From Candidatus Poribacteria bacterium (GTDB taxonomy: Bacteria > Poribacteria > WGA-4E > WGA-3G), in the NCBI GenBank assembly GCA_028820635.1, contig JAPPIG010000100.1, forward strand, positions 62,001 to 126,000: 64,000 nt of DNA. Direction: 5' to 3'. The position numbers and the translations under genes are program-made. The notes beneath the pieces are model-generated. The model was given only the letters and a program-made list of their open reading frames with translations. It had not been told where the DNA came from and did no database searches. Shown in pieces: positions 42,991 through 52,026 of this stretch (the stretch's first letter is position 1; each line of letters opens with the position of its first letter).

Positions 42991-43548
42991 TACAAACTCC
43001 TTTTAATTGGTTTTCAGCTGGGATGTGCAATCAGATTAAACCATCTAAAAACGTCCAACGCTTGTTAATGGCATCTCCGGTTATAATAGGTCAATTTTAA
43101 ATATAATTCAATTAAAAAATAAAAGTCTATGCGTAACTATAAATCACACAATATTTTAAGGCAAAAGCAAATTATATCCATAAAAATCGCTAATTTTGCT
43201 TGAAAATACCTTTGTGGATCTCAGGGGCTGATACAGACGCGAATTTGTTAGAAGTTTGCCACGAAACTTGGTAAAATACATTGCCATGTTTACGGCTGAT
43301 GGGAAAAGAGGAAGGGACAAATTGGAGAATGCGAAGAAAGATTTAATGCATTATAGATTAGGTTTAAAGGGTTTATCTCCCACGATTTACAAAAAAGGTC
43401 ATAAAAACGCAAGGAAAATAACACTTTCCATCTAAACTGAGAGTAGGTGTGGAAATAGGGTTGAAAGTTGAGCCAGGGTTTGAAGGATGCGTTAATTGTA
43501 GCCGAAAATTGAGAAGGTATCAAGCAAGTTTTAAAGCGTCTGTCCGAC
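42991..43548. other. AT-rich gap with no supported gene
   Basis: These 558 bases hold the leader of the 1307-residue protein gene (AAAGGAG before ATG 42990) and then AT-rich sequence. A 49-codon basic frame on the plus strand (43286-43435) follows TGGTAAAAT (about 43269-43277), an extended -10 look-alike, but has no ribosome site. I do not call it a gene. No repeat family member is seen. Confidence 0.5.
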
Positions 43549-45366
43549 TCAGTCTTCATCAATTTCCCAAGTACAGTTGATATTACTATCCTTGTAAAAT
43601 TGCTTGAGTGCAGGCTTATCAAACCATAGCTGCATTTCTTTGCCAACAATATGACCGACACTACTTACCTTGAGGTAAAGACCACCCGCTGTCCATTCGG
43701 GCATGATGTTGTACTGTCCGGTTTGTGCGGCGTAGATACTGAGCAGTGCCAACGGCTCCATTGCATCAAGGTTAGCGGTTCTATGGGTATCCTGCAGTAG
43801 TTCAGCCACACTTCTCCCTTCATGTCCCTCTTGTAGCTCTGGTTTATCCATCACCTTGCTGTGGAATATAAAGTCATCTTCAAGCGTGAAAAGCCCGCTA
43901 TTAACATGTTGCCTTCCTTCCAGCAGATTGTCGCCTATTCGTTCTGCCATTGCCAGAAATTCTGCTTTCGGTTCTACCTGATACAGATCCACCAGCGCGA
44001 AGATATAAGCAGGTTCCAGAGCAGTTGTGTCAAAATTCAACTGTGGTTGAGAGTTTTTATCAGCACCGATGTCTCCAATACCGAAGGCTTTAAACATGGT
44101 GCATAGGTAGTTTCTGAATTCAGTTCTACCTCCAGAAACCCGATATCCACGCGCACAGACAGAGGTAAAGAGCGGTGTAATGTTTTGTGGTAGAAACGCG
44201 CCTCCCTCTTTCGCACCAAAGTATAACTTTGCATCTCTGAAAGGTCCCTTTATCCGAAAATCTGTGAGATCCGTCCCATCAATAACGATGCTTTTGAGCG
44301 TATTGTTTTTCGGGTCATAGGAGGCGTTTAGGAAACCGATGATGTGTTGTTCAACCGCTTCCTTAATGTGTGCCATTTCCCCGATGCGGCTGTACTTTTG
44401 GGCATTTTCTACGATTGTCAGCATACCCATCATCTGTGTAATGGTGTGGTTCAACTGATTGCCTACATAGACTCTCGGTTCGGTCGCCTGTGGATATTTT
44501 CTGCCGAATATGTTTAGCCCTCGTCTGGCACTTTGTGGATGAACCAGATTGGGCCAGATGCCAGTCTCAGGATCTCGCTGCTGTATAATCAGATTTAAGA
44601 GGCGTTCTGCCCAAATCCGAGGCGCCTCCTCATGCTTTTGGTATCCCAAACTGTAACCCGCGTAAGCCAAATCCAGTGCCACGCTGATAAACGAGAGGTC
44701 TCCACTGATATGAGGTTTTTGGTATCCGTTCCAAGGTCTGTTCCAAGTATTGGCATGATCAACCTGCTTTTTGAAATCACCGTGTCGATTGTAGTGTAAA
44801 GCATCCCAGTCCTTCATATTTACTTCCCAAATGCCTTTCATCAGCATCTCACCTCGGTCTGCATCTACAACCCTCAGCAATTCCCAGTATGGATATACGT
44901 CCTCTATTTCGTGGACAACGCCTTTCATGCCGTACGCATTACCGGTTACCAAGTCCACATAGCCGTGCCCGCCCCAATGCAGAACGCCACTTTCGGGATA
45001 CCAATAGTTGTTGAACATGTATTCGGCGGCTTCTCCTGCGGCATAGACATATTTGCCATCTCCGGTGAACTGGCTTAAAGAGGCAAGCAACCGCATCAAG
45101 TTCTGCTGATTCTGAAAGAAACTCCAAACCGTTGGTTTCGGCTCGGTGCCTGAGCGGTGAGATGTCATTGATCTGGGTGCTTTCATAAGGTCAATATGTA
45201 GGCAGTCTGTAAAGAGCGGCATATCTTTGCCGCTGTACCTATCTCTGCCGTATTGTATCGCTGTATCTGCGAAAAGACTGGCAGCTTTTAAAAATCGGTT
45301 TCCATCTATCTCGTTGGGACTCAATTGGTCTCTACCAATCCACCCATCTAATCCATTTACGCTCAT
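43549..45366 (-). CDS. Putative PL2-like (alpha/alpha)-toroid polysaccharide-active enzyme
   Basis: The product has 605 residues and no signal peptide. It is helical throughout with many aromatic and acidic residues, as in (alpha/alpha)n barrel lyases and hydrolases. The segments YGRDRYSGKDMPLF, NQQNLMRLL, SGVLHWGGHGYVDL, KGVVHEIEDVYPYWELL and HYNRHGDF recall cytoplasmic exopolygalacturonate lyases of family PL2 as I remember them. If so it would cleave oligogalacturonate-like sugars inside the cell. An unclassified glycoside hydrolase or epimerase of the same fold is the alternative. GGAGGG precedes the start. It is divergent from the LamG gene. Confidence 0.65.
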   Translation of the reverse strand: MSVNGLDGWIGRDQLSPNEIDGNRFLKAASLFADTAIQYGRDRYSGKDMPLFTDCLHIDLMKAPRSMTSHRSGTEPKPTVWSFFQNQQNLMRLLASLSQFTGDGKYVYAAGEAAEYMFNNYWYPESGVLHWGGHGYVDLVTGNAYGMKGVVHEIEDVYPYWELLRVVDADRGEMLMKGIWEVNMKDWDALHYNRHGDFKKQVDHANTWNRPWNGYQKPHISGDLSFISVALDLAYAGYSLGYQKHEEAPRIWAERLLNLIIQQRDPETGIWPNLVHPQSARRGLNIFGRKYPQATEPRVYVGNQLNHTITQMMGMLTIVENAQKYSRIGEMAHIKEAVEQHIIGFLNASYDPKNNTLKSIVIDGTDLTDFRIKGPFRDAKLYFGAKEGGAFLPQNITPLFTSVCARGYRVSGGRTEFRNYLCTMFKAFGIGDIGADKNSQPQLNFDTTALEPAYIFALVDLYQVEPKAEFLAMAERIGDNLLEGRQHVNSGLFTLEDDFIFHSKVMDKPELQEGHEGRSVAELLQDTHRTANLDAMEPLALLSIYAAQTGQYNIMPEWTAGGLYLKVSSVGHIVGKEMQLWFDKPALKQFYKDSNINCTWEIDED

Positions 45367-45472
45367 AATCCCTCCAGGTTACTCTTCTGTTCCTTCACTA
45401 CAAATACTTGAATTATGTTACCACGACTATCTCCTTTTTACAATCTTTTTGGTGAGAATGTGGCAGAGAAAA

Positions 45473-45502
45473 TTGCATATCCATTCCTATGTATGCTATA
45501 AT
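45473..45502 (+). promoter_or_regulatory. Extended -10 promoter for the LamG gene
   Basis: TTGCAT (45473-45478), an 18-base spacer ending TGC, and a perfect TATAAT (45497-45502). The LamG start codon lies about 100 bases downstream, leaving room for a structured leader. Confidence 0.55.
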
Positions 45503-45604
45503 TCGGAGAAATTGTGTCATTGATGGATACTGTTGGCGGGTTTTAAGCCATCCTACAGTCAAACGATTTCATAGTTTTATTCAGCGTAGGAGAGGAGTAG
45601 TAAG

Positions 45605-46417
45605 ATGAACGTAAAAATGGGTTTGATATTGGCTTTAGCAATCTTGGTTTTGCAGACGAATCCACTCGAAAGCCAAGTTGTTGAAGACGGATTAGTTAGT
45701 TACTGGAGTTTTGATGATGCAGACGTTCGAGGTAATATCGTTAAAGATATTGTTGGAGGCAATGACGGAACGATTGTAGGTGCACCTAAGCATGTTAAAG
45801 GCAAAATCAGTGAAGCGTTTGAATTCGGAGGGCAACCAGATGTTATTGACGTTGCATCGCCTGCTAATGGTAGTTTGGATTTTGATGAAGACCAAGATTT
45901 CTCAATGATGGCCTGGATCAAGGTTGATAAACCGCCAGAATTGGATGGGGGACAGTCTACAATTGTTAGCAAGGGAGATGGAGGTAACAACGCCAGGATA
46001 CTCTGGAAAATTATTGGGACTCAAGTGAACGTAACGATTGCAAACGAGGTTGGTGGTGGTCCGAAACTCGTGTTAGCTTCAGCCAAGGAAGTGGTCGATG
46101 GAAAATGGCATCATGTCCTCTTTGTTTCAGACAGATCGGATACCACTTGCATCTATATTGATGGTAAGTTGGATGCTGAGGGAGGCGAAACTGAAGGCAC
46201 AGATATTACTACAGAATCACCTTTATTCATTGGCGCGTCTGTCCGAATCGGCAAAACCACCCGTAGATATTTTGAAGGGTTAATAGACGAGGTGGGCATC
46301 TATAATCGTGTATTGACAGATAATGAAATAGAACGGAACTACAATTCACAAGGACTTGCTGTCAGTCCTCAAGAGAAGCTCGCTATCGCATGGGGAGAGA
46401 TAAAAGTTTCAAGGTAA
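45605..46417 (+). CDS. Secreted LamG-domain protein with short GKLTTTW-type tail
   Basis: A signal peptide (about 1-24) precedes a concanavalin-A-like LamG/pentraxin fold: LVSYWSFDDAD, GNDGTIVGAP, FSMMAWIKVDKP, KWHHVLFVSD, TCIYIDGKLDAE and FEGLIDEVGIYNRVLTDNEI. Such domains bind carbohydrates or form part of larger enzymes; here it is the only domain. The last 20 residues (SPQEKLAIAWGEIKVSR) match a short tail also found on three other proteins here. GGAGAGGAG precedes the start. Two further LamG proteins of the same build occur at 57569 and 60591. Confidence 0.87.
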   Translation: MNVKMGLILALAILVLQTNPLESQVVEDGLVSYWSFDDADVRGNIVKDIVGGNDGTIVGAPKHVKGKISEAFEFGGQPDVIDVASPANGSLDFDEDQDFSMMAWIKVDKPPELDGGQSTIVSKGDGGNNARILWKIIGTQVNVTIANEVGGGPKLVLASAKEVVDGKWHHVLFVSDRSDTTCIYIDGKLDAEGGETEGTDITTESPLFIGASVRIGKTTRRYFEGLIDEVGIYNRVLTDNEIERNYNSQGLAVSPQEKLAIAWGEIKVSR

Positions 46418-46496
46418 CGTGAGTTTGATATAAGAAAAAGAACTCAATAAATACCTTCCACTTACAGGTGCGTGTTGTTCTCTTTTTCAATGCAAC

Positions 46497-47906
46497 CTAA
46501 GTTTGCTTTGATTCGGTTTTTTTCGTCCATGCTATAACGGCAGCTCCTAACACAGCAACACCAAAGAAAGTAAAGGGCATCTGCCACAGAAGAAAACTCA
46601 TGTGTGTATGAATATATGAGTGTGCTTTGAAGATAATAAACCATGACAAAGGTGCTAAAATTGAAAACCACGTCGTCCAGATTAACGCAATGTGCTGCCG
46701 TTGTCGCTCCGCTACCATCTTTTTATTACGCCAAAATAGCAGCGCAGACACCGCTATAAAAAGAACTATCAGATAATAATAGCGTATTTTGAATAGGTGG
46801 TTCTGGACAAATGTATTTTCCAGAGAAATATAGTTGTTGAAATCAAAGAAAATACCGTTCATGTAGGTAATAACTACCCTTATCGTACCTGCTTCAAGAC
46901 TGGCAGCATATATTGGTGGATAATCTTCGGGACTGGCATACGTGCGTTTTCCAAATGACCATATCACATGCTCGATTCCATCCATAAACCCACCTTTGAC
47001 AGCACCGATTTGGAAACATAGCATTAGCATGCTCAGGAGAACTGCTACACCAGTACCGATCCCGGCTGCAAGCGTCCATTTCAAACATTGCTGCCTACTC
47101 CACTTGTCAAGGACAGCGTAATAGATACAAGGTGTCACCATCATTATCAGCGTAGTTGTAATGTACTCGTAACCGTTGATAAAACATTTAATGGACATTG
47201 AGATGAAAATCAATATGCCAAACCAGAGATACTGTCGGTTCGATGGGACTCTGTGGCGTTTAAGGAAGTACAAAACGGCGATCATTGGCAGATAGAATGC
47301 CCATAGACTCCACCATAGATTTTTACCAAAAACTGTCAACCATTGCGAAAGCACTGCTGAACCTATTACGAATAAAGCAGGCAACAGACCAAATTCCTCA
47401 TAGAACCAGTCTATGATAAATATCAACGTGATTGCTGAAAGTAAAGCTGTCAAAACATAGAATATCTGTAACTTTATTTGAGGCGAAAATGGAATTAGTC
47501 TATCAAGTAGACTAAAAATCATACCTTGACCACCAGGTTGTGAATTGTAAGTTGAAAATTTTTCAAAGGTGAGATTATGAAGATAGGCTGTATACTGAGG
47601 TGTCCTTTCTGTTGGAGGTATCCACTCCGTATCAGTAATTTTCGCTGTACCCCAACCATTCAGACCACCAGATGAGAAGAATCCATCTTGGCGAGATTTA
47701 ACCATTCTTCCCATTATATGGCTTTCGGTGTCTTTCTGATGAGTATCAAACCAGTTCTGATCTGCCACACGCCATAAGTTAGTGTAAAACCCGAAAAATA
47801 ACAGTAGGGTTGATATTACCCAAATGGCTATCTTTTTTATGGATTCTGGTTGTCTGAGATGATCAAGTAGTTTAGAATTCATTTTGTTGTGTTTGGGATT
47901 ACGCAT
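46497..47906 (-). CDS. Polytopic membrane protein, possibly GT-C glycosyltransferase-like
   Basis: The product has 469 residues with about ten hydrophobic helices. After the first helix (about 27-45) a long extracytoplasmic loop carries charged residues (TDTESH-like region: HQKDTESHIMGRM), a position where GT-C enzymes carry their catalytic acidic residues. The architecture suggests a membrane glycosyltransferase using a lipid-linked donor, but I see no decisive signature and the family remains unrecognised. It ends tail-to-tail with the LamG gene; the 79-base gap holds weak inverted sequence AAAAAGAAC/GTTCTCTTTTT. Confidence 0.7.
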   Translation of the reverse strand: MRNPKHNKMNSKLLDHLRQPESIKKIAIWVISTLLLFFGFYTNLWRVADQNWFDTHQKDTESHIMGRMVKSRQDGFFSSGGLNGWGTAKITDTEWIPPTERTPQYTAYLHNLTFEKFSTYNSQPGGQGMIFSLLDRLIPFSPQIKLQIFYVLTALLSAITLIFIIDWFYEEFGLLPALFVIGSAVLSQWLTVFGKNLWWSLWAFYLPMIAVLYFLKRHRVPSNRQYLWFGILIFISMSIKCFINGYEYITTTLIMMVTPCIYYAVLDKWSRQQCLKWTLAAGIGTGVAVLLSMLMLCFQIGAVKGGFMDGIEHVIWSFGKRTYASPEDYPPIYAASLEAGTIRVVITYMNGIFFDFNNYISLENTFVQNHLFKIRYYYLIVLFIAVSALLFWRNKKMVAERQRQHIALIWTTWFSILAPLSWFIIFKAHSYIHTHMSFLLWQMPFTFFGVAVLGAAVIAWTKKTESKQT

Positions 47907-47974
47907 ATAAATGATGAAGTTGTTCTATCTTCCAATAAATGCTACATTCTCGTTTCGTCATCTTGGTACTTCTC

Positions 47975-50047
47975 TTACCATTGATTCGCTGGTGCCATCT
48001 TCCAACCCGTTACGTCTGCCTTGATGTCCCCACCGATGCTGTAAAGGCATATCCCAACGTCTTCCGGCTTATGCAGTTGACTCTGTACGACTGCTTGACG
48101 TTCATTGATAAAGACTTCCACGAGTGCTCTGTCAATGAATATTCGTAAACTCAAATCCTCTCCCGCGTTCAACTCGAACGGGGCAACGCCATAAGGTTGG
48201 GAACTACCATACGCTTTTGGCTCTTCGTTGCCATCACCTATCGAAATCGTCTTCTCGTCGGCTGAATAGAAGATCTCCATCCCATTCTGGTTGTCTTTGT
48301 CACAGAACACTTTTACGCCGTAGTCCTTTGCTTCGGTAGACTTGATTGTGACATTCAATTCAACCGTATCCCCAGAGATTTCTTTTAGTCTGTAGTTTTC
48401 ACCGTTTTTGACCACAATATTGTTCTCAGCCGTTTCGTTGTAGCGGAGACACTTAAGTTCACGAACCGGTTTTATACGTACAATCCCGTCATCAGGCAGA
48501 CTCAATTCCCACGGCAATGAGAATATACAGCTCCATAAAGTATTGCCAAGGTTAACCTGTATATTGGTAATGACAACTCTACGTCCATCTGGTGTCAGAA
48601 AGGTCTTAGGTGCCCAATAGATAGGTATGCCGCGATAATTGTTGGTCCAACTCATCTTGGTATGAAACTCGGGCGTGAACTTGTTATCCTTCCATTCACC
48701 CAGATAGTACCGCGCACCCCAGCTATGACTGATAAGCAGCATCATGTGCTTATTGCCGAGCTTAAAGAAATCAGTGCAGGAATGATCGTGATGCTCCAGC
48801 CCCGGCAACTCTTTCGTCATAAATTCACCGAGAAACTCCCACTTCTTAAAGTCTTTTGAGCGCATCAGTGTTGTTCTTTTATACCAATTTCCTAATCCTG
48901 GACGTGTATCCTCCATAGCGTGATCCCCAGAAAAAATATAGTAGTAATCTCCCTCAACCCAGGCTGTCGGATCCCAGAATACCCAATAATCGGCATCCCT
49001 TGCTTCTTGCGGCACATCAATCTCAATGGGTTTAGACCAGTTCTCCAGATGCTCATCCGAAGCCTCAACATAAGTCGCACGCCCACCAAATATGCCGACA
49101 AAGATAATTTTCTTACTATCTTTAGTGATAATCGTACCACCCGTACCACAACCACCACTGCCCAAGGCACAGTCCCTACGCCGCCGCCAGTGAACAAGGT
49201 CGGTACTTGTGAAATGTCCGAAGGCATGCTCATCACCTTTATACATATAGCCGAAATGATACTGACCTTTCCAGTAGATCATGAAATTGGGATCAGTCGA
49301 ATAGTTCCTTTCGTTATCACCATCGGAATTAACCAAGTGATACGTTGGACGACTTGGGTCATGCATCAGCCGTTGACGAAAATCACGAACGATACGAACA
49401 GCTTCGTTGTCCATCGTAAACATGTGCCTGTCATCGCGATCAAAGACTATGTAAGTGTCTTCTTTATTCTCTTTTTTCGCGGCAATGTTTCTAAACTCAG
49501 GGAATTTTCCTGCCCGATCATCCCACCAACCATCTATCGAGAAATCATACCAACTGAAAGGTTGAATTGCAGAAGGCTCGTTAGGTCTTAACTCCTTAAT
49601 CTGCTCTTGCGTCAAAGCCTCGGCATAAATCCGGACATCCTTAACTTTTCCCTTGAACGATGTTGCATAGTTAGGATTTAGATTGACTGAGCCGATTACC
49701 AGTTGCAGATAGGGGCTGTTCAGGAAATCAAACGGTTCTTTGATAGTATAGTCGGCGTACACTTCCCCATCGCGGTAAATGGTGACCGTGTTGTCCTTGT
49801 AGACAGCGGCCATCATCATGAACTGTCCGAGTACAATTTCCTGCGCTGGATTTTGCGCGAGTTGTTCGGGGGTTTGCGTCCGAGTGCTATCCTCGCTGGC
49901 GATGGACCACTTACCTGGAACATCCTCTCCAAAAGCGAGTGCATCATACTTTTCAGCCGTCTGCACGGTGATCACGCTACAGTTTTTGGGGGTTTCCTCA
50001 TCAAAGCAAAGCCAGCTTACAAGCGTCTTGTCCGTCGTTTTTAACAT
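47975..50047 (-). CDS. GH32-like protein with N-terminal LamG-like domain and altered catalytic motifs
   Basis: I chose the ATG at 50047, with GGTAGG 6 bases upstream; a longer frame to 50158 would overlap the next gene. Residues about 1-155 form a concanavalin-type domain (IVLGQFMMMAAVYKDNTVTIYRDG). A five-bladed propeller follows with STDPNFMIYWKGQYHF (Asp252 at the family's nucleophile position), FGHFTSTDLVHWRR and FWDPTAW in place of the usual RDP motif. SCTDFF (Ser423-Cys424) stands where active GH32 enzymes have Glu-Cys. The C-terminal beta-sandwich has DRALVEVFINERQAV, typical of GH32. The missing acid/base Glu suggests another chemistry or a binding role. No signal peptide is seen. 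Confidence 0.85.
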   Translation of the reverse strand: MLKTTDKTLVSWLCFDEETPKNCSVITVQTAEKYDALAFGEDVPGKWSIASEDSTRTQTPEQLAQNPAQEIVLGQFMMMAAVYKDNTVTIYRDGEVYADYTIKEPFDFLNSPYLQLVIGSVNLNPNYATSFKGKVKDVRIYAEALTQEQIKELRPNEPSAIQPFSWYDFSIDGWWDDRAGKFPEFRNIAAKKENKEDTYIVFDRDDRHMFTMDNEAVRIVRDFRQRLMHDPSRPTYHLVNSDGDNERNYSTDPNFMIYWKGQYHFGYMYKGDEHAFGHFTSTDLVHWRRRRDCALGSGGCGTGGTIITKDSKKIIFVGIFGGRATYVEASDEHLENWSKPIEIDVPQEARDADYWVFWDPTAWVEGDYYYIFSGDHAMEDTRPGLGNWYKRTTLMRSKDFKKWEFLGEFMTKELPGLEHHDHSCTDFFKLGNKHMMLLISHSWGARYYLGEWKDNKFTPEFHTKMSWTNNYRGIPIYWAPKTFLTPDGRRVVITNIQVNLGNTLWSCIFSLPWELSLPDDGIVRIKPVRELKCLRYNETAENNIVVKNGENYRLKEISGDTVELNVTIKSTEAKDYGVKVFCDKDNQNGMEIFYSADEKTISIGDGNEEPKAYGSSQPYGVAPFELNAGEDLSLRIFIDRALVEVFINERQAVVQSQLHKPEDVGICLYSIGGDIKADVTGWKMAPANQW

Positions 50048-50066
50048 AAGAAGCCTACCTTTTAGT

Positions 50067-51806
50067 CTATTCCCGTTTTTCACCCGGTTTCCGATACTTA
50101 GAGGAATAGCTATCCCCTTCTGGATCGTACGAAACAGACACCTGTCCATCATGCACAACTAATCGCGGTACAGTCCGATGACGACCATCCCGTTCGGGTC
50201 CTCGCATTACAGAGAATTGTTCCTCGGTCATATCTTCAACCATATCGCCCCATCGGTCTTGCGGATCAACCACACCGCCACCCCAATTCACATTTTTCGA
50301 CTGATACTTTATCAATACACCGCGTCTCGGGATTGGATTCTTCCACGCTAAGGCACCGTGTGTGCAACCACCGTCCATAAAAAAGAGCACATCTCCTGCT
50401 TTCATAACGGGTTGTACGACCAAATCCATCGTATCATCACACGTCCGAATCCCACGGGGCATAGAATACTGCGTCTTGTGGGACCCCGGCACACATGCAA
50501 AACCTCCCAGTCCCGGCTCCACATCGCGCAATTGCCATGTAATAGTGACAGTCTCAGCATAGCTTCGACCATTTTTGAAATAATAACCGCGTGACGGAGT
50601 CATAGGTTCATTGCCATCGTGCAGTGAGTGCCCAGATGTGCCTTGAACTGCACAGAATACGGTCGCGCCACTCATACGATAGCCACTACCACCCATCCAA
50701 TTGAGTCGCTGCACCACAGCAGGATGTGCAATCATGCGTCGAAATGGTGCGTTATAGGGATTAGGTAAGTCTAACAAACCCGGCAGAAGTGGACGACCTG
50801 TGCCAGCTTGACTTACCGAACCACCTGCCAATTCATCGCCTACGACGATGCGATCTTGGAATTTATCCACCGCCTCATTTGCCTCTGCAAGCCACTGCTC
50901 ATCCATCAAACCACGTACGACCAGATATCCATTCAGATCCCAAAAATAAAACTCTTTCTCATCAATTCCAGAATCTGGGTCTCGGATATAAATTGATGGA
51001 TGAATGACAGACATATCCTCCTCCACCCAGGTCTTCTCGCCATCCGTATTCAACACGGGTTGTGGATTCGACCCCTTAAATCCAGGTTTATACATGACTG
51101 CCTTTTGTGCAGGCGTTGCTTCGTCCGCCCATCCGGGTAAAGATTCGGTTTCTGAGTAAGGTCCAGGTGGATTGGATTGAACAGCTGCACGCGCAGCATA
51201 CTTATAGGTTAGCAACCTTTTCGGTATGGTTTTCCACGGGCGAAAACCTTGAAGCGTAGGCACAGCAACCAAAAATAGATCCCCTGCTTTTAGTGCAGGC
51301 TGCAGCACCAACCCCATATCATCTACACCTGTTGCTAAATCGTGTGGTGTTTCAACATTACTCTTGTGGCTTGCCTGAACAACAACCAGTCCACCGTCCT
51401 CTTCTGCAACATCTTCCAATGCCCAGATTGCTTTCACACCCTGACAACGCCTAAGACCATTTTGTTGACGATATGCCAAGGATGGATTTCTCGGTTCATC
51501 ACCACCAACGAGTATTGCCCCTACTTCACCTTCTCGCTGTCCCAACAATTGAGGGGCTTGATCAAGTCGGAATCCGTGTCCGACAATCTGGTTCAAATAC
51601 CACACCAATTTGGGATGTACTAATAGGTCTCGGAACAATTCGCGATGCGGACTGTCTCCACCTAACAACGTCTCACTCTCTCCAACTGCATCTAATGCTT
51701 CATTAAGTGCCGCCACTTCTTCTTGATTCAGAACATTTGGAATATGCAGGTAGCCTGCCACATCAAAAGCATAATTCTCCTCATTACTCATTACTTCGTT
51801 TTCCAT
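50067..51806 (-). CDS. Double-domain PhyH-family protein
   Basis: The product has 579 residues with two PhyH-like halves. The first half (about 10-260) has GYLHIPNVLNQEEVAALN, WALEDVAEEDGGLVVVQASH and GDLFLVAVPTLQGF, but I cannot find an H-x-D pair or distal His, so its metal site is probably lost. The second half (about 285-579) has GYLVVRGLMDEQWL, WQLRDVEPGLGGFACVPGSH and CTHGALAWKNPIPRRGVLI. GHSLHDG may contribute a ligand, though not as a clean H-x-D. GGAGGG sits 4 bases before the start. It lies 19 bases upstream of the GH32-like gene, so the two are probably co-transcribed. Confidence 0.82.
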   Translation of the reverse strand: MENEVMSNEENYAFDVAGYLHIPNVLNQEEVAALNEALDAVGESETLLGGDSPHRELFRDLLVHPKLVWYLNQIVGHGFRLDQAPQLLGQREGEVGAILVGGDEPRNPSLAYRQQNGLRRCQGVKAIWALEDVAEEDGGLVVVQASHKSNVETPHDLATGVDDMGLVLQPALKAGDLFLVAVPTLQGFRPWKTIPKRLLTYKYAARAAVQSNPPGPYSETESLPGWADEATPAQKAVMYKPGFKGSNPQPVLNTDGEKTWVEEDMSVIHPSIYIRDPDSGIDEKEFYFWDLNGYLVVRGLMDEQWLAEANEAVDKFQDRIVVGDELAGGSVSQAGTGRPLLPGLLDLPNPYNAPFRRMIAHPAVVQRLNWMGGSGYRMSGATVFCAVQGTSGHSLHDGNEPMTPSRGYYFKNGRSYAETVTITWQLRDVEPGLGGFACVPGSHKTQYSMPRGIRTCDDTMDLVVQPVMKAGDVLFFMDGGCTHGALAWKNPIPRRGVLIKYQSKNVNWGGGVVDPQDRWGDMVEDMTEEQFSVMRGPERDGRHRTVPRLVVHDGQVSVSYDPEGDSYSSKYRKPGEKRE

Positions 51807-51957
51807 TTGTCCCTCCTGAATATGCCGTGACTATTTCCCAATTGTTGAGTATTATACCAATTGCTTACTTGACGGTCAATAAGATTCAAGGGTGAATATA
51901 CCACCATAATGCAAATGTGATGGTGTCAAATTTCTACACTTTACAAATCCTTTTTGA

Positions 51958-51986
51958 TTGCACTCCGTTTCCAATCGTGCTAAAAT
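51958..51986 (+). promoter_or_regulatory. Extended -10 promoter for the purine-metabolism operon
   Basis: TTGCAC (51958-51963), a 17-base spacer ending TGC, and TAAAAT (51981-51986). The start codon of the deaminase gene is 40 bases downstream. It is placed at the start of a run of closely spaced genes. Confidence 0.55.
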
Positions 51987-52026
51987 AGCGCGAGTTTTAA
52001 AGAAAACCTAAAGAATAATTTTTGAT

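Noticed and set aside
43286-43435. A 49-codon basic plus-strand frame
   Set aside because: An extended -10 look-alike precedes it, but there is no ribosome site and no recognisable feature; chance in AT-rich sequence is likely.
46418-46496. Inverted AAAAAGAAC/GTTCTCTTTTT as a terminator
   Set aside because: The pairing is imperfect with a loop of about 40 bases, so a stable terminator hairpin is doubtful.
50048-50158. N-terminal extension of the GH32-like protein
   Set aside because: It overlaps the coding end of the double-PhyH gene on the same strand; the ATG at 50047 has a usable ribosome site.
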